Positions 1 to 7,916 of a stretch of DNA of 64,000 nt are shown here, in pieces. The DNA is from Crystallibacter sulfonylureivorans_A (GTDB lineage: Bacteria; Actinomycetota; Actinomycetes; Actinomycetales; Micrococcaceae). The translations under genes and the position numbers were made by a program. The stretch lies in assembly GCF_047607445.1 (NCBI RefSeq), contig NZ_JBLKRT010000002.1, positions 137,005 to 201,004 on the forward strand. The letters are read 5' to 3'. Below the pieces are notes generated by a model. That model was not told where the DNA came from, did no database searches, and was given only the letters and a program-made list of their open reading frames with translations. Each line of letters starts with the position of its first letter. Position 1 is the first letter of the stretch.

Positions 1-1
1 G

Positions 2-397
2 ATCATCATCGGCATCGCGGTCTTCGGCATCCACTACTCCACCTACATGGCAGAGGTCTACCGGGCCGGCATCGAATCCGTGCCCAAGGGCCAGTGGGAG
101 GCCACCAAGGCACTGTCCATGTCCAAGTCGCGGACCTGGATTGCCGTGGTCATCCCGCAGGCCCTGCGTGCCACCGTTCCGGCGTTGGGCAACTACGCCA
201 TCTCGATGTTCAAGGACACACCGTTCCTGCTGACCATCGGCGTGGTGGAAATGGTCCGCGCTGGCCTGACCTTCGGTGGCAACCACTTCAGATATATGGA
301 GGCCATCACCCTGGCCGGCGTGATCTTCCTGCTGGCCAGCTACCCGACCTCCCTGCTCATCTCCAGATTGGAAAAGCGCCTTGCCTACAACTACTGA
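2..397 (+). CDS. ehuD: Polar amino-acid/ectoine-type ABC transporter permease, 5' truncated
   Basis: The 5' end lies outside the window; the frame is open from base 2 to a TAA at 395-397, giving about 131 C-terminal residues. It carries the EAA-type cytoplasmic loop of importer permeases ('GIESVPKGQWEATKALSMS') followed by hydrophobic segments, as in the His/Glu/Arg permease family. It would form part of the membrane channel of a solute importer. The next gene overlaps it by 17 bases and encodes the matching ATPase. That ATPase looks like EhuA, so ectoine/hydroxyectoine is the best guess for substrate; another polar amino acid is possible because the binding protein is not visible. Confidence 0.75.
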   Translation: MIIGIAVFGIHYSTYMAEVYRAGIESVPKGQWEATKALSMSKSRTWIAVVIPQALRATVPALGNYAISMFKDTPFLLTIGVVEMVRAGLTFGGNHFRYMEAITLAGVIFLLASYPTSLLISRLEKRLAYNY

Positions 398-1226
398 ACC
401 CGAGACCATGCCCGCCCCCGACACCGCAGCCACCGTTCCCGCCATCAAGTTCGAGAACGTGGAGAAGCGGTTCGGCGACAACGTGGTCCTGAAGGACCTG
501 AACTTCGAAGTCGCCAAGGGTGACCGCGTGACCCTGATCGGCCCCAGCGGTTCCGGCAAAACCACCATCCTGCGCCTGGTGATGACGCTGGAGGAGCTCA
601 GCGGCGGATTTATCTACATCGACGGCGAGCCGCTCACCCACGAGGAGCGCGGCGGCAAGCGGGTGGAGCTGGGCGAAAAGGCACAGAAGCAGATCCGCAA
701 GCGGATCGGCATGGTGTTCCAGCAGTTCAACCTGTTCCCCAACATGAGCGTGCTGGAGAACATCATCGAAGCCCCGGTGCACGTGCTGGGCCAGTCCAAG
801 GAAGAGGCGACCGCCCGCGCCATGGAACTGCTGGAGAGCGTGGGGCTGCCGGATAAGGCGGACGCCCACCCGCTGGAGCTCTCCGGCGGCCAGCAGCAGC
901 GGGTGGCGATTGCTCGGGCGCTAGCGATGGACCCGGAGATCCTGCTGCTGGACGAGGTCACCTCCGCGCTGGACCCGGAGATTGTGGGCGAAGTGCTGGG
1001 GATCCTGCGGCACATCGCCGACACCACCGACATCACCATGCTGATCGTCACGCATGAGATGCAGTTCGCCCGCGACGTCTCCAACCGGGTGATGATGTTC
1101 GACGGCGGCAAGGTTGTTGAAGAGGCGACGCCCGAGGTCATGTTCACCAACCCGCAGCACGAACGGACACAGGCGTTCCTGCACGCCGTCCTCGGCAACG
1201 GTGACGACCAGCTCGGCACCCGCTGA
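381..1226 (+). CDS. ehuA: Polar amino-acid/ectoine-type ABC transporter ATP-binding protein
   Basis: ABC ATPase of 281 residues that would energise the preceding permease. Walker A 'GPSGSGKTT', Q-loop 'MVFQQFNLFP', signature 'LSGGQQQR', Walker B 'ILLLDEVTSALD' and the switch histidine in 'LIVTHE' are all intact. The insertion after the Walker A domain ('HEERGGKRVELGEKAQKQ') is typical of EhuA-like ATPases. I use the TTG start at 381 because 'GGAAAAG' lies just upstream and it couples translation to the permease; ATG 408 is an alternative that removes nine residues. Gene order permease-ATPase fits the ehu layout. Subfamily naming is from memory of the family, not a search. Confidence 0.85.
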   Translation: MPTTTEPETMPAPDTAATVPAIKFENVEKRFGDNVVLKDLNFEVAKGDRVTLIGPSGSGKTTILRLVMTLEELSGGFIYIDGEPLTHEERGGKRVELGEKAQKQIRKRIGMVFQQFNLFPNMSVLENIIEAPVHVLGQSKEEATARAMELLESVGLPDKADAHPLELSGGQQQRVAIARALAMDPEILLLDEVTSALDPEIVGEVLGILRHIADTTDITMLIVTHEMQFARDVSNRVMMFDGGKVVEEATPEVMFTNPQHERTQAFLHAVLGNGDDQLGTR

Positions 1227-1266
1227 GCCGCCGGCTAGCCACCCGCTAGCCACCCGCTAGCCGAAA

Positions 1267-1323
1267 CGAGTGTACGGATATGGCCCGTCCGGCGTCCGGA
1301 AGCGGGCCATATCCGTACACTCG
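1267..1323 (+). repeat. Long perfect hairpin behind ehuA (family member 1)
   Basis: Arms 1267-1287 and 1303-1323 are perfect 21-base reverse complements around a 15-base loop. The arm contains 'TGTACGGATATGGCCCG', nearly the same core as the hairpin at 32172-32232. It starts 40 bases after the ehuA stop and has no T-run, so it is either an unusual terminator/mRNA 3' stabiliser or a dispersed palindromic repeat. The rest of the 340-base gap up to lysC shows no gene; short 'CTAGCCACCCG' repeats lie at 1234-1260. Confidence 0.85.
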
Positions 1324-1566
1324 ATCCTCCGGACGGGGGTGGCAGCGCGACGCCGGCGCCGTGCGGCACTACGGTGAGGCACCGGCGTCGTTATGACCAA
1401 GGCCAGTCACACTGACCGGCCGCATTCTCTGCCGCCCCTGATGCGGCGTTAGAATTGCCCTGCCGCGCCGTGTCCGCAGCCAGGACCCGCGGCAGCCTTC
1501 CATAAGCCCGGCCGCCCGCCTCGAGCGGCACGTCCGGGCCCAACCCAGGAGTTGTTTAGAGCCCAC

Positions 1567-2853
1567 ATGAGCCTGATAGTGCAGAAGTTTGGCGGTTCCT
1601 CAGTCTCGGACGCCGAGGGTATTAAGCGCGTGGCCCAACGCGTGGTCGATACCCAGGCTGCCGGCAACCAAGTGGTGGTCGTCGTGTCCGCCATGGGGGA
1701 CACCACCGACGAACTGCTGGACCTGGCCCACCAGGTCTCCTCCAACAGCAGCGCGCGCGAAATGGACATGCTGCTCTCCGCCGGCGAACGCATCTCCATG
1801 TCCCTGCTAGCCATGGCCATCCAGGAGTTCGGCTCCCGCGCGCAGTCCTTCACCGGCAGCCAGGCCGGCATGGTCACCGACGCCATCCACGGCAAGGCGC
1901 GGATCATCGACGTCTCGCCGCACCGGGTGCTGACCACCATTGAACGAGGCGAGATCGCCATTGTGGCCGGCTTCCAGGGCATCAGCCGGGAGAGCAACGA
2001 CATCACCACGCTGGGCCGCGGCGGCTCGGACACCACCGCGGTGGCACTGGCGGCGGCCCTGGGCGCCGATGTCTGCGAGATCTACACCGATGTGGACGGC
2101 GTGTACACCGCCGATCCGCGCGTGGTGCACAGCGCCAAGAAGATCGACACCATCTCCAGCGAAGAGATGCTGGAGATGGCAGCCTCCGGCTCCAAGATCC
2201 TGCACCTGCGCTGCGTCGAGTATGCCCGCCGCTTCGGCGTGAAGCTGCACGTGCGCTCGTCCTTCAGCACCAACGAAGGGACCTGGGTGCTGCCCAACCC
2301 CGACGACAAGATCAAGATTCAAGAGGGAGAACCCTTGGAACAGCCCATCATCTCCGGCGTTGCCCACGACCGCTCCGAAGCCAAGGTCACCATCCTGGGC
2401 GTGCCGGACATCCCCGGCAAGGCCGCGGAAATCTTCGGCATCGTGGCCGGCGCGCACTCGAACATCGACATGATCGTGCAGAACATCTCCACCCGCGGCA
2501 CCGGGAAGACGGACATCTCCTTCACGCTGCCCATGGTGGAGGGCAAGGAAGCCCTGGACGCGCTCAATGCGGCACAGGATGTTGTGGGCTTCGAGGGCAT
2601 CCTCTACAACGAGAACGTTGGCAAGCTCTCGCTGATCGGCGCGGGCATGCGCTCCAACCCGGGCGTCTCCTACAAGTTCTTCGAGGCCCTGCACAAGGCC
2701 GGCGTGAACGTGGACATGATCTCCACCTCGGAGATCCGCATCTCGATTGTCACGCACGCCGACCTGCTGGATACCGCCGTCCGCGCGGTGCACGCCGCGT
2801 TCGACCTGGACACCGAAGAGGAAGCCACGGTCTACGGCGGCACCGGCCGCTGA
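1567..2853 (+). CDS. lysC: Aspartate kinase, alpha subunit
   Basis: Phosphorylates aspartate as the first step of the lysine, threonine and methionine pathway. The protein has 428 residues and begins 'MSLIVQKFGGSSV', the amino-acid-kinase signature. It continues through 'TTLGRGGSDTTAVALAAAL' and ends with two ACT domains from about residue 265 ('VTILGVPDIPGKAAEIF' and 'LSLIGAGMRSNPGVSYKFF'), the sites for feedback control by lysine/threonine. ATG 1567 is chosen because it gives the family N-terminus; 'AGGAG' lies at about 1547. A second in-frame start inside the gene would make the beta subunit (separate entry). A strong terminator follows, so it looks monocistronic; asd is not next to it. 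Confidence 0.95.
   Translation: MSLIVQKFGGSSVSDAEGIKRVAQRVVDTQAAGNQVVVVVSAMGDTTDELLDLAHQVSSNSSAREMDMLLSAGERISMSLLAMAIQEFGSRAQSFTGSQAGMVTDAIHGKARIIDVSPHRVLTTIERGEIAIVAGFQGISRESNDITTLGRGGSDTTAVALAAALGADVCEIYTDVDGVYTADPRVVHSAKKIDTISSEEMLEMAASGSKILHLRCVEYARRFGVKLHVRSSFSTNEGTWVLPNPDDKIKIQEGEPLEQPIISGVAHDRSEAKVTILGVPDIPGKAAEIFGIVAGAHSNIDMIVQNISTRGTGKTDISFTLPMVEGKEALDALNAAQDVVGFEGILYNENVGKLSLIGAGMRSNPGVSYKFFEALHKAGVNVDMISTSEIRISIVTHADLLDTAVRAVHAAFDLDTEEEATVYGGTGR
2335..2853 (+). other. lysC-beta: Internal in-frame start for the aspartate kinase beta subunit
   Basis: A TTG at 2335-2337 is in frame with lysC (codon 257) and is preceded at 2321-2330 by the purine-rich 'AAGAGGGAGA', an excellent ribosome binding site at usable spacing. 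Translation here would give a 172-residue protein beginning 'MEQPIISGVAHDRSEAKV', made only of the two ACT domains. Corynebacterium and Bacillus aspartate kinases are alpha2beta2 complexes whose beta subunit comes from exactly such an internal start. The site is seen in the sequence; its use is inferred. Confidence 0.7.
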
Positions 2854-2946
2854 CCTGCCGCTGACCCGGCGGCTCGGCAAGCCGCGGATCCACTGACCGC
2901 GGACTCAGCCGACTGCGGACTCGCTGACCTCCGGATCGACTGATCA

Positions 2947-2982
2947 GCAGGCGCCCTTCCCATCCTTGGGAAGGGCGCCTGC
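2947..2982 (+). terminator. Terminator hairpin behind lysC
   Basis: A perfect 16-bp stem (2947-2962 with 2967-2982) closes a 4-base loop. It is GC-rich with no clear T-run, and sits 94 bases after the lysC stop. Confidence 0.8.
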
Positions 2983-3086
2983 CGATCTCTCGATGGGAAC
3001 TGGCCCCTGGCATGGGTTCGGCCGGGGCTGGTCGGCGCCGCCCGCACCAATTGGCGGGCGCTGGCCTTCGTCGCCTGGGGGAACAA

Positions 3087-3110
3087 CGACGGCGGTGCGC
3101 ACCGCCGTCG
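3087..3110 (+). repeat. Perfect 24-bp palindrome
   Basis: 'CGACGGCGGTGCGCACCGCC' and the following 4 bases form a perfect palindrome in the gap between lysC and the small protein gene at 3164. Its half-site 'GCACCGCCGTCG' recurs at many gene borders in this window (see findings). Function unknown; possibly a hairpin or a protein-binding site. Confidence 0.6.
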
Positions 3111-3163
3111 CCATGTCGCCTGTCCCGGCGACTATTGGTTGTGAGGACGCCGCTTCCGGCGGC

Positions 3164-3382
3164 TCAGGCTTCAGGCTTCGCTGGCCTGCGGTAGGCGTAC
3201 GAGTGGCCGGCTTCCCGCTCCACTTCGATCTGCGACAACTGTTCCTCCGAGGCTTTCTCCGCGGCGTCGTGCCGGTGGACCACAGGGGAATCCGCATCGA
3301 TCCGGTCCGCCGGACCCCACACTTTTGCCGCCTTCTCCGTGGCACGCATGAATCGGTTCATGAAACGCGAATTCCCAGCCAT
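3164..3382 (-). CDS. Small conserved hypothetical protein, 'FMRAT' type (copy 1)
   Basis: Protein of 72 residues starting 'MAGNSRFMNRFMRATEKAAK' from ATG 3382, with 'AGAGGTGAT' correctly placed upstream; a GTG at 3391 would add three residues. It is charged, has no membrane segment and no cysteine. It shares 'FMRATxK...VxGPA' with the product of the gene at 3500-3712, so the two are tandem paralogues on the same strand. Function unknown. The neighbouring divergent regulator at 3813 is OhrR-like, so a role in redox or envelope stress is possible but only guessed. Confidence 0.6.
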   Translation of the reverse strand: MAGNSRFMNRFMRATEKAAKVWGPADRIDADSPVVHRHDAAEKASEEQLSQIEVEREAGHSYAYRRPAKPEA

Positions 3383-3499
3383 TTGAATCACCTCTTGCTC
3401 GGAAGAATCCGTGGCATCAGTGTAACGAGCAGCGGTACGGAAATACAGGGTTTTGGGCGGCGAACAGCCCGCCCGGGCCCGCGATGGGCCGGCAGATTC

Positions 3500-3712
3500 C
3501 TAGGACTGCTTCTTCGGCACGATGTAGGTGCTGCCGTCGGCCCGGGTGACCGTTTCCCACTGCGATGCTTCGGCCTCGCGCTGCTTGAGCAGGGCCTTGT
3601 TCTCCTCGGTCATGGGATGGTCGACGCCGCTCTTCTGCGCCGGGCCGAAGACCCAGCGGAACTTGCCGGTCGCCCGCATAAACGCGTTGACGCGGGACTT
3701 CTTCTCGGCCAT
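3500..3712 (-). CDS. Small conserved hypothetical protein, 'FMRAT' type (copy 2)
   Basis: Protein of 70 residues starting 'MAEKKSRVNAFMRATGK' from ATG 3712, chosen because 'GAAGAAGGA' sits about 9 bases upstream; a longer reading to 3781 has no such site and would run over the operator. It is paralogous to the gene at 3164 (shared 'FMRATxK', 'GPA', similar length and charge) and ends 'DGSTYIVPKK'. It is divergent from the MarR/OhrR-type gene at 3813 with a palindromic operator between, so it is the likeliest target of that regulator. Function unknown. Confidence 0.65.
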   Translation of the reverse strand: MAEKKSRVNAFMRATGKFRWVFGPAQKSGVDHPMTEENKALLKQREAEASQWETVTRADGSTYIVPKKQS

Positions 3713-3781
3713 GTGCGTGATCCTTCTTCCGGTGCCCGGTGGACTCTGCGGGCGGTCGTATCCATAATAGGGGACGAACAA

Positions 3782-3793
3782 TTAGTGCACTAA
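3782..3793. promoter_or_regulatory. Palindromic MarR-type operator
   Basis: 'TTAGTGCACTAA' is a perfect 12-bp palindrome in the gap between the divergent small gene (start 3712) and the MarR-family gene (start 3813). Size and position suit a MarR-family dimer repressing both directions. Confidence 0.6.
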
Positions 3794-3812
3794 CCAATCG
3801 GGAGTGATGGCC

Positions 3813-4310
3813 GTGACAGCGGGAACAACAGAAGACCTGCTGCTGGAGCACCAACTGTGTTTCGCACTGTCGGTGGCCTCGCGGAGTGTGGTGGCTTCGT
3901 ACAAACCGGTGCTCGAGAAGCTGGGCATCACCCACCCGCAGTACCTGGTGATGCTGGCGCTCTGGGAGCAGAGCCCGCGGATGGTCAAGGACCTGTCCGA
4001 GGCACTTCAGCAGGAACCGGCCACACTCTCCCCCATGCTCAAACGGCTGGAACAGGCCGGGCTGGTGACCCGGGAGCGGATGGAAGGCAACGAGCGGGCA
4101 CTGGCCGTGGGTTTGACGGAGGCCGGCGTTGCGCTGCGCGAGCAGGCTCTGGCCGTGCCGGGAACCATGCTCTCGCGGCTCGGCCTGGAACGGGAGCAGT
4201 TGCGGGACCTGAATGCCACGATGCATGCCCTGATCGCGGCGGCACGGGAAGCCGGGGGTGCTGAGCAGGCCGAGGCCGCGCAGGAGGCCGGGAGCCACGA
4301 CCTGGCCTGA
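3813..4310 (+). CDS. ohrR: MarR-family regulator, OhrR-like
   Basis: Winged-helix regulator of 165 residues. The N-terminal 'LLLEHQLCFALSVASRSVV' followed by 'LGITHPQYLVMLALWE' is the signature of OhrR organic-peroxide sensors, in which the cysteine near residue 15 is oxidised to release DNA. I prefer GTG 3813, placed 8 bases after 'CGGGAG'; ATG 3807 is too close to that site. No ohr peroxidase gene is adjacent. Instead the divergent neighbours are two small unknown proteins with a palindrome between, so it may regulate those and itself. Confidence 0.8.
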   Translation: MTAGTTEDLLLEHQLCFALSVASRSVVASYKPVLEKLGITHPQYLVMLALWEQSPRMVKDLSEALQQEPATLSPMLKRLEQAGLVTRERMEGNERALAVGLTEAGVALREQALAVPGTMLSRLGLEREQLRDLNATMHALIAAAREAGGAEQAEAAQEAGSHDLA

Positions 4311-4343
4311 AGCGCAGGTAGGGCGGAAGCCCACGGAGACAGC

Positions 4344-4378
4344 GAAGGCGGCCGGTGGTTCAACCACCGGCCGCCTTC
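4344..4378. terminator. Bidirectional terminator hairpin
   Basis: 'GAAGGCGGCCGGTGG' pairs with its perfect complement around a 5-base loop, between the converging ohrR-like gene and the subtilase gene. Short T/A-rich flanks on both sides suit use in both directions. Confidence 0.8.
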
Positions 4379-4414
4379 TTCATGTCCTCGCAAGGTTGCG
4401 AGGAACCGCCGCCG

Positions 4415-7400
4415 TTACCGGCCGGAGCGTTGCTCCGGCTGCTGGGAGGCACCGCCGTCGACAATCACCGCGCCGCCTTCAGCTGCCGGTTCCTGCGCCA
4501 CGCTGCCGTCGCCGGTGACATTGACGGTGACCGCGGTGGATGCGCCGTCGCTGAACTTCACCAGGCCCACCCAGTTGCCGGGCTCCAAGCCGGACCAGGC
4601 GGCCTGCACCGTGCCGGTCTTGCCGTTGCGCAGCTTCAGCGGGTCCGGGCTGACGGTCAGGTTCTTCGAATCGCCGCTGAGCGCCACCGTGTTGATGGCG
4701 CCCTTGCTGGCCTTGCCGTCCGGGCTGGAGTACAGGTGCGCGATCGCGTAGTACGTTCCCGGCGTCGGGTTGTTGATTACCAGTGACTCGCTGGCCGATG
4801 CCGTGGCGGCGGAGATCACCGTGCCGGCAGGAGTGAGCACGTGCAGGTCCCAGTCCGCTCCGGCATCCGCCGCGTTGATGGCGAACTGCGCCAACGTGGC
4901 ACCGGCCGGTACGGCCTGCGGGGCGAAGCCGGTGCTGCCGTTGGAACCGATCACGGCCGGCTGGCCGGGGGTCTTTTCCAGTTCGGTGGCGTTGGCCTTG
5001 GCAAGGCCCTCGACCGCCAGCTCGATGGGCGAGTTGGTGCCCGAGGTGACCTTGAACGAGCCGGTGCCGTCGCCGGCGTCGGATGTGAAGGCGATGCTGG
5101 CCGGAGCCATGGCCGTGACCGGCCGGACGGCGATGGGGGAAGCCACCGTATGCTGGCCGCTGCCCTTGCCGCGCTTGCCCTCTTCCGTCCAGACCAGCGA
5201 GCCCATGGCGAACTCGTCCAGCGGGGCGTTCACGTTTTCGAAGGTGACCTTGAACGTGCGCTCCTGGCCCGGCTTCGCGAAGGTCAGCTTCTTCGGGGAG
5301 ACCTTGACGGCCACGCCGGGCAGGTCCACGTCCACCGTGTAGGAACCGGCTTCCAGGGCCGTGAGCGTGCGCTCCACGGTGACCGTGCCGGCCAGCTGCC
5401 CGAGGGCGAAGGACGGTACGTTGAGATCCTTGGACTGGATGGTTTCCTTCTTCTTCAGCCCCAGGTCCAGGCCGGTGCCCTGGATGAAGCCCAGCCAGTC
5501 ATTGACGTCGGCGTCGTAGGCCAGGCCCGGGTCGCCCATTCGCGCGGTATCCACGTGGCCGGCGCCGGTGGCGAAGCGGTCTTCGTTCACCGTGCCGTCC
5601 TCGTTCACCAGATCACCCGCGGTGGTCATCATCGCCGACTTCACCGTGGCCGGTGACCACTGGGGGTTCTCGGCCAGCAGCAGTGCGCCGAGACCGGCAA
5701 CGTGTGGGGCGGCCATCGAGGTGCCGGACATGAAGCCGTTGGTCTCGCCGCCAAGCACCGGGGAAACGCCGGCCAGTACGTTCACGCCCGGGGCGGCAAC
5801 GTCAGGCTTGAGCAGGTTGGAGTCCACCGCGGTGGACGGGCCGCGCGAGGAGAACGCGGCGATCTGCGGGACCGGGCTACCGGCCAGGCCGGTGGTGTCC
5901 TTATTGCGCAGCGCAGCGGTCAGCGCCGGATCGGCGGCCACCTTGTCCTTGATGGACGGGTCGTCGATGTGGACGGTGGGCACTGCGTGCAGGTCCAGAT
6001 CGAGCGATCCGGGCACCACGTTCACCAGCACCATGCCGACGCCGCCGGCGTCCTTCACCGCCACGGACTTGTCCGCACGGGCATTCACGCCGCGGTCGCA
6101 GACCACGATCTTGCCGTCAACCTTGGCCGGATCGAGTTTGCCCGGGTAGCAGAGCCTCGCCTCGTCGGCGGTGGCGCCTGCCGCGCCGGCCTCGGCGGAC
6201 AGGATCAGGCTGGTCTGCGGAACTTCGCGGTTCATGATGGACGTGCCGCGGTACTTGGTGCCGTCGGACAGTTCCACCGTGCCCTGCAGTTCGTTGGAGA
6301 ACGTGCTGGCGGCAACCGTGGTCACCCACGGTGCGCTGTGGTTGACGGTGGTGGGGGCCGGGCCGGCGTTGCCAGCCGAGGCGGAAACGAAGATGCCCAC
6401 CTCGGCGGCGCTCAGGAACGCCACCGATACCGGATCCAGCACCGAGTCGTTGTTGCCGGAGATGGAGTAGTTGAGCACGTCCACGCCGTCCAGGATGGCC
6501 TGTTCGATCGCGTCCACGGAGGCGGAGGTGTAGCAGCCGCCGGTGGCTTCGTCGTTGTCCTCCCAGCAGATCTTGTAGACGGCAACCTTGGCGGCGGGCG
6601 CCACGCCGTGGCCGGTGCCGAAGTCGCGGCCGTCCACAGTCTGTGCCACCTCGCTGTTGCCGGCGGCGGTGGTGGCGGTGTGGGTGCCGTGGCTGGCGAT
6701 GTCCAGCGGGGAGATGGACTCCTTCGGGTGGCGGTTTTGCACCGGGACGGTCCGCAGGAAGTCGTCGGCGTAGTAGCGGGCGCTGAGCACCTTGGAGTTG
6801 CATTCGGTGCCGTCGAAGCCGGAGCCCTCCTGGCCCGGCTGGCACTCGCCCATAAACGTGCTGCCGTCAGCCTTGAGCATGGCAATCTTGCCCTCGGCGG
6901 TCAGGTACGGCTCGCCGACCTTGGCCTTGCCGCGCAACGGCTTGACCTCTTCGCCGGCCAGGAACTCGCTCTCCGGGTAGTAACCGGTGTCGATGACGCC
7001 GACCACGGTGCCCTTGCCGGCGTTCTTCGCGCCGCCGTACTGCTCGGCCCAGACGCCATCGCGGCCGGGCAGGTTCAGGTAGTCGGTGCTGGCGTAGTCG
7101 GGCTGGTGCTGCTCGTCCGGAGCCACTGCCACGACGCCGGGTTTCTTGGCCAGCTCCGCCGCCTGCAGTCCGGTCAGCTCGGCCACGAAGCCGTTCACCG
7201 CCGTCGTGAAGCTCTTCTGGATTTTCACGCCTTCGGAGGCAGCGACATCGTCCTGCTTGTTGGCCAGGTGCGCGCGGTACTTCTTGGCGTGCGCGGTGCT
7301 GGCGTTCAGCTTCTCGCCCTTGGCTGGCTTGGTGGCCTCGATGCCGGCCACACCGCCTTCGTAGGTTGCCAGCGGAGCGGAATCCAGCATCACGATGTAG

Positions 7401-7582
7401 CGGCCGTCCTCGTAGATGGCCTGCTGCCCATCCGGGTTGGACGTGATGGTGCGCGGGAGGTTGGCGGGTGCGGCCGCGGCCGGGCCGGCCACCCCGGAGA
7501 GGATCAGCGGGATCCCCAGTGCGAGTGCTGCGGCAGATCGCATTCCCTGCCGGCGCACAAAGCTGCTGCTTTGCTTGGTCAT
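4415..7582 (-). CDS. Secreted subtilisin-like serine protease (S8) with PA domain
   Basis: Protein of 1055 residues. Residues 1-38 are a signal peptide (arginines, hydrophobic core, 'AGPAAAAPA'). About 55-160 is an I9-type propeptide that folds and inhibits the enzyme. The S8 catalytic domain runs from about 190 to 690 with Asp198 ('VGVIDTGYYP'), His298 ('ASHGTHTATT') and Ser622 ('GFMSGTSMAAPHVAGLG'). A PA domain (about 470-560) is inserted before the serine. The C-terminus has Fn3-like beta domains and a pre-peptidase-like segment ('DWDLHVLTPAGTV'). It would degrade extracellular protein. No LPxTG anchor is visible. An SSI-type inhibitor gene lies at 8954, one gene away. Confidence 0.93.
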   Translation of the reverse strand: MTKQSSSFVRRQGMRSAAALALGIPLILSGVAGPAAAAPANLPRTITSNPDGQQAIYEDGRYIVMLDSAPLATYEGGVAGIEATKPAKGEKLNASTAHAKKYRAHLANKQDDVAASEGVKIQKSFTTAVNGFVAELTGLQAAELAKKPGVVAVAPDEQHQPDYASTDYLNLPGRDGVWAEQYGGAKNAGKGTVVGVIDTGYYPESEFLAGEEVKPLRGKAKVGEPYLTAEGKIAMLKADGSTFMGECQPGQEGSGFDGTECNSKVLSARYYADDFLRTVPVQNRHPKESISPLDIASHGTHTATTAAGNSEVAQTVDGRDFGTGHGVAPAAKVAVYKICWEDNDEATGGCYTSASVDAIEQAILDGVDVLNYSISGNNDSVLDPVSVAFLSAAEVGIFVSASAGNAGPAPTTVNHSAPWVTTVAASTFSNELQGTVELSDGTKYRGTSIMNREVPQTSLILSAEAGAAGATADEARLCYPGKLDPAKVDGKIVVCDRGVNARADKSVAVKDAGGVGMVLVNVVPGSLDLDLHAVPTVHIDDPSIKDKVAADPALTAALRNKDTTGLAGSPVPQIAAFSSRGPSTAVDSNLLKPDVAAPGVNVLAGVSPVLGGETNGFMSGTSMAAPHVAGLGALLLAENPQWSPATVKSAMMTTAGDLVNEDGTVNEDRFATGAGHVDTARMGDPGLAYDADVNDWLGFIQGTGLDLGLKKKETIQSKDLNVPSFALGQLAGTVTVERTLTALEAGSYTVDVDLPGVAVKVSPKKLTFAKPGQERTFKVTFENVNAPLDEFAMGSLVWTEEGKRGKGSGQHTVASPIAVRPVTAMAPASIAFTSDAGDGTGSFKVTSGTNSPIELAVEGLAKANATELEKTPGQPAVIGSNGSTGFAPQAVPAGATLAQFAINAADAGADWDLHVLTPAGTVISAATASASESLVINNPTPGTYYAIAHLYSSPDGKASKGAINTVALSGDSKNLTVSPDPLKLRNGKTGTVQAAWSGLEPGNWVGLVKFSDGASTAVTVNVTGDGSVAQEPAAEGGAVIVDGGASQQPEQRSGR

Positions 7583-7916
7583 GAGCGGTGAAGCCTTTCA
7601 TCCGGTGAGCCCGACCGCTTTGGTCCGGACCCAGGCGCAACCGAATGCTGTACCCCGCGCGGTGAACGGCCACGCAGGGTATTGGACGTACCGGCGTGCG
7701 AGGCCGGCCCCCTCCCCCAACTGTGACAACAGCCACATTGGTGCACCTGTGAAACTAAAAGTACCGTAACGGCCGATCTGAAAGAACTGTTTCACCTTTT
7801 TTGGGTGCGTCTTTCCCGATAGTGACGCCGGCTCTTTCCGGCAGCGGCCTGCGGTGCTATAAGCGCTGGCCATTTAGCCGGTGCCAATCTGCCGCCGCTG
7901 CTGGGACAATGGAGCC
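7583..7916. other. Intergenic region between divergent protease and glycosylase genes
   Basis: Gap of 334 bases holding the promoters of two divergent genes. 'TGCTATAAG' at about 7854-7862 resembles an extended -10 element for the rightward gene. I see no convincing gene, strong hairpin or operator; the A/T-rich stretch around 7750-7800 is the likely promoter region of the protease. Confidence 0.4.

Noticed and set aside
5702..7591. Open frame of 629 codons on the plus strand within the subtilase gene
   Set aside because: Antisense shadow; low-complexity Gly/Val/His text and complete overlap with the well-supported protease.
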